Below, piece after piece: positions 1 through 6,073 of a stretch of 7,131 nt of DNA. The stretch comes from Cyclobacteriaceae bacterium (GTDB lineage Bacteria > Bacteroidota > Bacteroidia > Cytophagales > Cyclobacteriaceae): positions 1 through 7,131 of the forward strand of contig JABFSY010000444.1 in NCBI GenBank assembly GCA_013140395.1, read 5' to 3'. The notes beneath the pieces are model-generated. The model ran no database searches and was not told the origin of the DNA. It saw only the letters and a program-made list of their open reading frames with translations. The position numbers were made by a program, and so were the translations under genes. How positions within the stretch are numbered: position 1 is the first letter of the stretch; each line of letters starts with the position of its first letter.

Positions 1-1
1 T

Positions 2-127
2 GCCAATAAGTATAAGAATGAAAAGCTGATGGACGCACAAACTGCCAAAGAGACGGCCAAACGTATCTTGCGTGATAAAGAAGAAGAGTTTAATAGAATT
101 GTGGGTTCCCAAAAGAGCATTCATTAA
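2..127 (+). CDS. C-terminal end of an unrecognised protein (5' end outside window)
   Basis: An open frame enters from the left edge and stops at TAA (125-127), giving 41 residues that begin ANKYKNEKLMD and end GSQKSIH. The tail is strongly charged (Lys, Arg, Glu) and should be alpha-helical, with a run around RILRDKEEEF; it has no membrane segment and no Cys. The other two forward frames hit stops early, so this is the only plausible coding frame here. I do not recognise the family from this tail and assign no function. It is co-directional with everything downstream, but an 88-bp T-rich spacer separates it from the next gene, so shared transcription is uncertain. Confidence 0.6.
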   Translation, partial: ANKYKNEKLMDAQTAKETAKRILRDKEEEFNRIVGSQKSIH

Positions 128-215
128 CTTGAGCAAGTAATAACTTGGCCATTTTTCACATTTTTTCGCCTTATTTTTTTTGAAGCAAGCCTGATAATCT
201 CAAGAACTTGAGCAA
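126..215 (+). promoter_or_regulatory. T-rich spacer bounded by an 11-bp direct repeat
   Basis: The sequence AACTTGAGCAA occurs exactly twice: at 126-136, overlapping the stop codon of the upstream gene, and at 205-215, ending directly before the ATG at 216. Between them lie T runs (152-156, 161-166, 174-181). A weak hairpin, CAAGT-AATA-ACTTG (134-147), precedes these T runs and could act as a poor intrinsic terminator, but the stem is only 5 bp with two G-C pairs. No convincing TTTG / TAnnTTTG promoter pair is visible. The regulatory role is an inference from position; the repeat itself is seen directly. Confidence 0.3.
199..212. repeat. Short palindrome CTCAAG-AA-CTTGAG before the start codon
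   Basis: Two perfect 6-bp arms (199-204 and 207-212) are separated by AA, three bases before the ATG at 216. The right arm is part of the second copy of the 11-bp direct repeat. In the position of a ribosome-binding site, such a palindrome could be a small operator or could mask initiation. A two-base loop makes an RNA hairpin poor, so a protein-binding half-site pair is more likely if it is functional at all. It could equally be chance. Confidence 0.3.
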
Positions 216-683
216 ATGAAATCGATCAACAAATGGGCAGGTGCGGTACTTATCCTTCTTTCTATTTTGGTCACAATCCCATTGACGATTAAAACAATTA
301 GCACGAATGGCGGCACGTGGGGTTTTGGTATCATCGGATTAGCCATACTACTGCCATTAGATGCCTATGTCATATTTGGGGTGGCCGGCTTGTTGAATAG
401 CCAAGACAAGCAACAACTTCTTTTCCGGATCGGTCATTTGTTTTCAGTTAGCATTGGAGTGATAGGGCTTATCATCTTTCCTTTGTTCCCTTTCGCAGTT
501 GCAATTGTGCCAGTTGTTTTGTCCATGTTCTCTTTTCTTGATAAGAAACACTTTCGTTTCTATCTTCTTTTGATGATTGTGTTGGCGTTAACTGCCAATG
601 GACTGTTGCTGAAATGGGAGTTGGATTTTGGCCGAGCAATTCCATTCTTCCAACTCTTTCAAACAGAGGCATCAATGCCATAA
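216..683 (+). CDS. Small multi-pass inner-membrane protein of unknown function
   Basis: This 155-residue protein is very hydrophobic, with predicted membrane segments at about residues 7-25, 35-59, 72-107 (long enough for two passes) and 113-133, so four or five helices. It starts MKSINKWAG and has no cleavable signal beyond the first helix. A short polar loop, NSQDKQQ (61-67), sits between helices 2 and 3, and the tail after 134 is short and soluble. There is no Cys and no catalytic motif I can name. The ATG is taken because the open frame begins there, directly after the palindrome/repeat element; no clear Shine-Dalgarno is present, as usual in Bacteroidota. It is followed by a 121-bp spacer with its own promoter candidate, so it is probably not in the ftsK transcription unit. 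I do not recognise the family. Confidence 0.7.
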   Translation: MKSINKWAGAVLILLSILVTIPLTIKTISTNGGTWGFGIIGLAILLPLDAYVIFGVAGLLNSQDKQQLLFRIGHLFSVSIGVIGLIIFPLFPFAVAIVPVVLSMFSFLDKKHFRFYLLLMIVLALTANGLLLKWELDFGRAIPFFQLFQTEASMP

Positions 684-784
684 AAGCAGGGACAGTCGAT
701 CGGAAATTTTTACCAGAGGTTTTACAGTCGTTCAAAGAGGGCCCTTGGCCGTTAAATAAGTTCGAAAGTTTCCTGTTATTTGGT

Positions 785-792
785 TATTTTTG
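785..792 (+). promoter_or_regulatory. Candidate Bacteroidota -7 element (TATTTTTG) upstream of ftsK
   Basis: TATTTTTG matches the Bacteroidota housekeeping -7 consensus TAnnTTTG at every fixed position. Twenty bases upstream, TTCG (761-764) is one mismatch from the -33 TTTG. A start site a few bases downstream would give a leader of only about 5-10 nt before the ATG at 805. A second, weaker -7 candidate, TAAGTTCG (757-764, one mismatch), would give a leader of about 35 nt but lacks a visible -33 partner. The rest of the 684-804 spacer shows no terminator hairpin and no other gene. Confidence 0.4.
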
Positions 793-804
793 CGCAATTC
801 TGAG

Positions 805-3240
805 ATGGCCGAAAATACCTACAAGTCCAATACATTTAAGAAACCTGAAAAGGAAAAGAAGCCTAAGGCGGCTAAGTCAAAAAGCAAATTTAATTTTTCC
901 TTTTTTCAAGACCCTCGCCTTGGTTTGGCCGTTGGGTTCTTTCTGATTATCGTATCGGTTTACTTGTTTACGTCATTTTTGTCTTATTTATTCACCGGAA
1001 AGTCAGACCAAAGTGTGGTTGAAGCTCTATGGTCGACCAACCTCCTTGAGTCTGGTAAAGAGGCGGAAAATTGGTTAGGATTATACGGTGCGGTGACAAG
1101 CCATTATTTGGTTTTCAAATGGATGGGTATTTCAGCATTTTTCATACCACCTATACTTTTTCTTCTGGGCTTTAAAATGGTGTTCAAAAGAGAGCTTGTT
1201 CCCTTGTTTTCGGTTTTTATTTTTTCCGCTTTTTCAGGTTTATGGCTCAGCTTGTTACTAGGTTATCTTACCCACAGTCTTGCAGGTGTTAATGAAATCA
1301 GTTTCTTGAGTGGTGGGCTTGGGTACGAGCTGGCAAAAATAGCGGACGGTCTTTTCGGATGGGGCACATTTTTGATTTTGGTACTAAGTCTCTTCATCTT
1401 TATCATTTATTATTTTAATGTAACAGCCATCAACGCTTTTCAGGGCAAAGATCCAAAACCGATGGGCAATGCGGCACTTGCATCAATCGATGATGATCGG
1501 ATTGAACCAACTTATACAGATGATCGGGACCATTGGCCTACGCTTGTAGACGAAGAACCTGAACCTGTTTTATTTGAAAGCAAGCCTGAAGTTGCAAAGC
1601 CAATTCAGGATATTCTATTGGAAGTAGAACCCCCGAGAATCGAAAAAGAAGAACCACTTTTTACTATTGAAGAGCCAGTCTTGGAAACAGATGTCTTGGC
1701 TGAGAAATTGGTGGAAGCCCAAGGATTATATGATCCCACACTCGAACTGAGTAACTACAAATTTCCACCCATCGATTTGTTGAACGAGTACGAGGCGGGG
1801 AAAGTCCAGGTAACACAAGAGGAACTCAATCAAAATAAGGATAAGATATTAGCAACGCTTACCAACTTCAAAATTGGTATTCAAAGCATCAAGGCCACGA
1901 TCGGACCTACCGTTACTTTGTATGAGATTGTCCCTGAGGCAGGAATAAAGATTTCACGAATTAAGAATCTAGAGGATGATATCGCGTTGAGTTTGTCAGC
2001 ATTGGGTATCCGGATTATTGCACCCATTCCAGGGAAGGGTACGATTGGTATCGAAGTACCTAATAAAAACCGAGAGATGGTTAGTATTCGATCGGTGCTT
2101 TCTTCAGAGCGTTTTCAAAAATCCGATAAAGACTTGCCTATTGCAATCGGAAAGACGATCTCAAATGAGTTATTGGTAATCGATTTGGCAAAGATGCCAC
2201 ACTTATTGGTGGCTGGCGCAACAGGCCAAGGGAAATCAGTAGGCCTCAATGTCATTCTTACCTCGTTGCTTTACAAAATGCATCCGAGCCAGCTGAAATT
2301 TGTATTGGTCGATCCCAAGAAGGTGGAGATGTCTTTGTTTAGTAAAATTGAGCGACATTATTTGGCGAAGCTTCCCAATAGCGAGGAGGCAATCATCACC
2401 GACACAAAGAAAGTTGTCTACACGCTTAATTCATTGTGTATTGAGATGGAGAACCGGTATGAAATTTTGAAAGATGCCGGAGCCAGAAACCTGAAAGAAT
2501 ATAACGCGAAGTTCATTTCTCGAAAACTTAACCCGAAAGAAGGCCATCGTTTCTTGCCTTATATCGTTTTGATTATTGATGAGCTGGCTGATTTAATGAT
2601 GACGGCCGGCAAAGAGGTTGAAACGCCCATTGCGAGGTTAGCTCAATTAGCGCGTGCTATTGGTATCCATTTAGTAGTAGCTACGCAGCGTCCTTCAGTT
2701 AACGTGATCACAGGGGTCATCAAAGCAAATTTTCCTGCACGCTTGTCTTTTCGTGTTACTTCTAAAGTAGATTCGCGCACCATTTTGGACTCAGGTGGTG
2801 CCGACCAACTTGTTGGAATGGGCGATATGCTGTTTTCTAATGGATCGGACGTAATACGCTTGCAAAGTCCGTTTGTAGACACCCCTGAAATAGAGAAAGT
2901 TTGTGAGTTTATAGGTTCACAACGGGGCTATGATTCGGCCTATATGTTGCCGGAGTTTGAAGGGGAAGACGATGGAGGCGCAAGTTCAGTGGATTTATCA
3001 GAACGGGATGCTCTATTTGAGGAGGCAGCCAAGCTGATTGTCATGCACCAGCAGGGAAGTACATCCTTGATTCAGCGGAAGTTAAAACTTGGCTACAACA
3101 GGGCAGGCCGCCTGATTGATCAGCTAGAGGCAGCCAAAATCGTGGGGCCCTTTGAGGGGTCAAAGGCACGCGAGGTCCTCGTGAAAGATGAAATGAGTTT
3201 GGAACAGTTATTGACTGCTTTAAAAGAAAGACATAGTTAA
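805..3240 (+). CDS. ftsK: DNA translocase FtsK
   Basis: FtsK is the septum-anchored, ATP-driven double-stranded DNA pump that clears and aligns chromosome termini and activates XerCD recombination at dif. The 811-residue product has the full architecture: four membrane helices at about 40-63, 104-127, 131-155 and 183-204; an acidic, Glu/Pro-rich linker at about 215-330, much shorter than in E. coli; an alpha domain at about 335-435; the RecA-like motor with Walker A GATGQGKS (471-478, K477) and Walker B IVLIIDE (587-593, D592/E593), followed by the family hallmark ATQRPSVNVITG; and a C-terminal winged-helix gamma domain at about 736-793 (GSTSLIQRKLKLGYNRAGRL), which reads orienting sequences and contacts XerD. 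I chose ATG 805 over an in-frame TTG at 790 because the TTG overlaps the promoter element and MAENTYKSNTFK looks like the usual Bacteroidota N-terminus. The lolA-like gene follows after 16 bp. Nothing essential is missing. Confidence 0.97.
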   Translation: MAENTYKSNTFKKPEKEKKPKAAKSKSKFNFSFFQDPRLGLAVGFFLIIVSVYLFTSFLSYLFTGKSDQSVVEALWSTNLLESGKEAENWLGLYGAVTSHYLVFKWMGISAFFIPPILFLLGFKMVFKRELVPLFSVFIFSAFSGLWLSLLLGYLTHSLAGVNEISFLSGGLGYELAKIADGLFGWGTFLILVLSLFIFIIYYFNVTAINAFQGKDPKPMGNAALASIDDDRIEPTYTDDRDHWPTLVDEEPEPVLFESKPEVAKPIQDILLEVEPPRIEKEEPLFTIEEPVLETDVLAEKLVEAQGLYDPTLELSNYKFPPIDLLNEYEAGKVQVTQEELNQNKDKILATLTNFKIGIQSIKATIGPTVTLYEIVPEAGIKISRIKNLEDDIALSLSALGIRIIAPIPGKGTIGIEVPNKNREMVSIRSVLSSERFQKSDKDLPIAIGKTISNELLVIDLAKMPHLLVAGATGQGKSVGLNVILTSLLYKMHPSQLKFVLVDPKKVEMSLFSKIERHYLAKLPNSEEAIITDTKKVVYTLNSLCIEMENRYEILKDAGARNLKEYNAKFISRKLNPKEGHRFLPYIVLIIDELADLMMTAGKEVETPIARLAQLARAIGIHLVVATQRPSVNVITGVIKANFPARLSFRVTSKVDSRTILDSGGADQLVGMGDMLFSNGSDVIRLQSPFVDTPEIEKVCEFIGSQRGYDSAYMLPEFEGEDDGGASSVDLSERDALFEEAAKLIVMHQQGSTSLIQRKLKLGYNRAGRLIDQLEAAKIVGPFEGSKAREVLVKDEMSLEQLLTALKERHS

Positions 3241-3256
3241 CCTGAATTTAATTGAG

Positions 3257-3898
3257 ATGAAAAAGAGTGTTTTAATGGTTGCCTTCATGGTTTTTGGAAA
3301 ATTACTGATGGCTCAAACTGATCCAAAAGCATTGGAGGTTCTGGAAGCCATGAGCAAAAAGTACAAGGCAATATCCAACTTTGAAGCTAATCTGACCTCT
3401 GTGATGACCAATGAAACGGAGGGAGTTAAAGAAGAAGTCAAAGGAAAGATAACAGTGAAGGGCGATAAATTCAGATTGCTGTTGGACGACCAGGAGATAA
3501 TTAATAACGGAACCACCGTCTGGACCTATCTTCCATCAGCCAAGGAAGTCAACATCGATAACTTCGATCCTAATTCGGATGATATCAATCCGGTAAAGAT
3601 TTTTGACATTTATAAGAAGGGCTTTAAGTATCTTTTTTTGGGAGAAAAAACAGAAGCAGGTCAGGTTTATGAAGAAATTGACCTGGTGCCAGAAAAGAAA
3701 AATGCGCAGTACTTCAAGATTAAGATGATGATCGCCATGAAGGACAAAAGTATCCAGAGTTGGACGATGTTTGATAAATCAGGAAACCGGTACAAGTATG
3801 TGATCACTAAGTTTACTCCCAATTTGAAGATAGATGATACCTTTTTTAGTTTCGATCCTAAAAAGTATCCGGGAGTGGAAGTTATTGACGTACGATAG
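3257..3898 (+). CDS. lolA: LolA-like outer-membrane lipoprotein carrier protein
   Basis: LolA is the periplasmic chaperone that takes lipoproteins from the inner-membrane LolCDE complex to the outer membrane. The 213-residue precursor has a signal peptide (K2-K3, hydrophobic core 4-18, probable cut MA|QT after residue 19). There is no lipobox Cys and no Cys anywhere, so the mature protein should be soluble in the periplasm. The family pattern is clear in the half-barrel region: [18 protein letters not shown] (63-80), [16 protein letters not shown] (83-98) and a late ...[17 protein letters not shown] strand region. Length fits LolA. It lies 16 bp after ftsK and 20 bp before pyrF, so it is probably co-transcribed with both. 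Family membership is well supported, but Bacteroidota genomes can hold several LolA/LolB-fold proteins, so being the main LolA is an inference. No lolB or lolCDE is in the window. Confidence 0.85.
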   Translation: MKKSVLMVAFMVFGKLLMAQTDPKALEVLEAMSKKYKAISNFEANLTSVMTNETEGVKEEVKGKITVKGDKFRLLLDDQEIINNGTTVWTYLPSAKEVNIDNFDPNSDDINPVKIFDIYKKGFKYLFLGEKTEAGQVYEEIDLVPEKKNAQYFKIKMMIAMKDKSIQSWTMFDKSGNRYKYVITKFTPNLKIDDTFFSFDPKKYPGVEVIDVR

Positions 3899-3918
3899 GA
3901 TACCGACTACTTTTTAGT

Positions 3919-4737
3919 ATGACCCGCGACCAGCTTTTCGAGCAAATCAAAAAAAAGCAGTCTTACCTTTGTGTTGGATTAGATACAGACCTTGAAAGGA
4001 TACCGAAGCATTTGCTTCGGCTGCCGGATCCGATTTTTGAATTTAACAAACACATCATTGACGCTACGAAAGACTACTGCGTAGCCTATAAACCCAATAT
4101 CGCGTTTTACGAAGCATTGGGTCATAAAGGCTGGGAGAGTTTGCAACGTACCTTAGAGTATATTCCAAAAGAGTGTTTTACCATTGCGGATGCCAAACGT
4201 GGGGATATCGGAAACACTTCTACTCTATATGCGCGAGCTTTTTTCCAGCAAATGGATTTTGACGCACTCACAGTGGCGCCTTATATGGGCGAAGATTCGG
4301 TTAGGCCATTTTTGGAATTTGAAGGTAAGTGGACAATTTTATTAGTACATACCTCTAACCCAGGTAGCACAGACTTTCAGCTCATTGAAACGCAAGACGG
4401 AAAATACCTTTTTCAGGAAGTGATATTTGCCTCACAGCGGTGGGCAACTCCCGACAAGATGATGTACGTGGTTGGAGCTACCCATGCTGACAAAATTGGT
4501 GCTATACGAGCTTTGGCACCTGATTACTTTTTTCTGGTTCCCGGAGTGGGTGCTCAAGGCGGAGATCTGGAAGCGGTTTCAAAGGCCGGCATGAATGAGC
4601 AATGCGGTCTACTGGTAAATTCGTCCAGGTCTATTATTTATGCTTCTGATGGTGAAGATTTTGTGGAGGCTTCTGCGGCAGCTGCTAGAAATATTCAACA
4701 AGAGATGAGCATTTATCTCCACAAACACCTGAGGTAG
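3919..4737 (+). CDS. pyrF: Orotidine 5'-phosphate decarboxylase (long, type 2 form)
   Basis: PyrF decarboxylates orotidine 5'-monophosphate to UMP, the last step of de novo pyrimidine synthesis, in the cytosol. At 272 residues it is the longer type 2 form, not the roughly 240-residue E. coli type. Visible active-site elements are CVGLDTD (18-24, D22), AYKPN (56-60, K58), the catalytic [10 protein letters not shown] (91-100, with D91, K93 and D96), the phosphate-binding loop PGVGAQGGD (208-216) and the late NSSRSIIYA (234-242). It appears intact. The start is the ATG at 3919, 20 bp after the lolA-like gene; no strong Shine-Dalgarno is seen. No other pyrimidine gene is nearby, so its place in this operon looks like growth-linked packaging rather than a pathway cluster. 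Confidence 0.97.
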   Translation: MTRDQLFEQIKKKQSYLCVGLDTDLERIPKHLLRLPDPIFEFNKHIIDATKDYCVAYKPNIAFYEALGHKGWESLQRTLEYIPKECFTIADAKRGDIGNTSTLYARAFFQQMDFDALTVAPYMGEDSVRPFLEFEGKWTILLVHTSNPGSTDFQLIETQDGKYLFQEVIFASQRWATPDKMMYVVGATHADKIGAIRALAPDYFFLVPGVGAQGGDLEAVSKAGMNEQCGLLVNSSRSIIYASDGEDFVEASAAAARNIQQEMSIYLHKHLR

Positions 4738-4792
4738 AAATCTACTTTGATTCGTATTAGTTAAAATAGTAGCTTGTCATTCATACCAGGCT

Positions 4793-6073
4793 ATGAACGA
4801 ATCTTTCTTGCATTATATCTGGCAATTTCAACATTTTGATAAAACCAATCTGGCAACACAACTGGGTGAGCAGGTTTCAATCTTTAAAACAGGATGGCAC
4901 AATACGAATGCTGGCCCTGATTTTTCAGGTGCAAAGATTCGTATCGATGACCTTGATTGGGTGGGGAATGTGGAGATTCACCAGAAAGCTTCAGATTGGA
5001 TAGCTCATTCGCATACTCTAGATAAGGCTTATGAAAACGTGATCCTTCATGTAGTTTGGGACGGAGATAAAGTAATCAGAAGAATGGATGGGTCGGTTAT
5101 TCCAACGATTGAATTAAGGGGAAGGGTAGAAGTGTCTTTATTGAAAAATTATAAAAAGCTTATCAATAGCGCTACGGCTGTTCCCTGCGAAAAGTCATTT
5201 CCTTCAGTAGGCGAATTGATTAAGTTATCCATGCTCGAAAAATCGCTTTTGCAGCGCCTGGAACATAAAGCCACTGATGTTCAGCGGCTATTGCAAGCTA
5301 ACGGGGGCGATTGGCAGGAGACTTCCTATCAGCTACTGGCAAAAAATTTTGGTTTCAAAACAAACAGTGAACCCTTTTTTCAGTTGGCAAAATCATTACC
5401 CTATAAAATTATTGCAAAGCATTCTTCCAATTTATTGCAGTTAGAAGCCTTGCTATTCGGTCAGGCTGGTATGCTGGAAACGAAAACGAAAGACGAATAC
5501 GTAACATCACTTTTTCAGGAGTATTCATTTCTATCTCAAAAATACTCCATTCACGACAGGCGACTCAACTCATCTCAGTGGAAATTCCTACGCTTACGAC
5601 CGGCTAATTTTCCAACACTGCGGATAGCGCAATTTGCCTCGCTGATCGCTTCTAGCAAGAGTCTTTTTTCTACATTTATTGAGACGGATTCGTACCAGTC
5701 GCTGCAAACTGTTCTTTCGATTTCGCCTTCTGATTATTGGCGATCGCACTTTCATTTTGCCAGGAAATCAAAAACAGAAGTTCCACTATTTGGGCAAACA
5801 TCGAAGGAGAATATAATTATCAACACGATTGTTCCATTGTTAGTCGCCTATGGAAGAGCCAAAGATGATCAACGCTACGTTGATCGTGCAATGGATATAC
5901 TTCAACACATTCCTGCCGAAGTAAATAAAATTACCAAAACCTGGACTGCGCTGGGGATGTCAATCAAATCGTCTTTTGATTCACAGGCATTGATCGAACA
6001 ATACAACAACCTATGTCAGAAGCGGAACTGCCTTAACTGTGTCGTTGGTGTATCGATTCTTCGCCCGCAATGA
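4793..6073 (+). CDS. DUF2851 family protein, function unknown
   Basis: This 426-residue cytosolic-looking protein (no signal peptide or membrane helix) carries the conserved N-terminal block of the DUF2851 family: WHNTNAGPDFSGAKIRI (35-51), WVGNVEIHQKASDWIAHSH (56-74), then AYENVILHVVWDGD (79-92). The spacing D43 ... E61-x-H63, on predicted beta strands and followed by conserved-looking S67-D68-W69 and His residues, resembles the PD-(D/E)XK nuclease core; that is my inference, not an established activity. The middle (about 140-400) is helical. The C-terminus has C408-x4-C413-x2-C416, and the only other Cys is C132, so the four cysteines could bind Zn or an Fe-S cluster. It starts 55 bp after pyrF, and its TGA overlaps the next ATG by 4 bp, implying translational coupling. 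Family assignment is fairly sure; the biochemical role is unknown. Confidence 0.85.
   Translation: MNESFLHYIWQFQHFDKTNLATQLGEQVSIFKTGWHNTNAGPDFSGAKIRIDDLDWVGNVEIHQKASDWIAHSHTLDKAYENVILHVVWDGDKVIRRMDGSVIPTIELRGRVEVSLLKNYKKLINSATAVPCEKSFPSVGELIKLSMLEKSLLQRLEHKATDVQRLLQANGGDWQETSYQLLAKNFGFKTNSEPFFQLAKSLPYKIIAKHSSNLLQLEALLFGQAGMLETKTKDEYVTSLFQEYSFLSQKYSIHDRRLNSSQWKFLRLRPANFPTLRIAQFASLIASSKSLFSTFIETDSYQSLQTVLSISPSDYWRSHFHFARKSKTEVPLFGQTSKENIIINTIVPLLVAYGRAKDDQRYVDRAMDILQHIPAEVNKITKTWTALGMSIKSSFDSQALIEQYNNLCQKRNCLNCVVGVSILRPQ

Noticed and set aside
472..735. Minus-strand open frame
   Set aside because: Lies mostly antisense to the membrane-protein gene; the product is low in pattern and looks like a shadow of that gene.
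614..946. Open frame on + strand spanning the ftsK upstream spacer
   Set aside because: It overlaps the 3' end of the small membrane protein and the 5' end of ftsK in another frame. Its product has no recognisable pattern, and it reads through the promoter candidate.
1492..1529. Repeated GATGATCGG in the ftsK linker
   Set aside because: Reflects the repetitive acidic DDR codons of the low-complexity linker rather than a DNA element.
2643..2882. Minus-strand open frame inside ftsK
   Set aside because: Antisense to the highly conserved motor domain; best explained as a codon-bias shadow.
3149..3166. Hairpin CCTTTGA-GGGG-TCAAAGG near the end of ftsK
   Set aside because: It is inside the conserved gamma-domain codons, has no T run after it, and a few 7-bp stems are expected by chance.
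4738..4792. Possible promoter in the pyrF-DUF2851 gap (TTTG at 4746-4749, TAGCTTG downstream)
   Set aside because: The downstream element does not fit TAnnTTTG without a deletion, so I do not call a promoter here.
5867..5885. Perfect inverted repeat GATCAACG-CTA-CGTTGATC
   Set aside because: It lies deep in the DUF2851 coding region with no T tract. A perfect 8-bp inverted repeat with a short loop is expected about once by chance in a window of this size.
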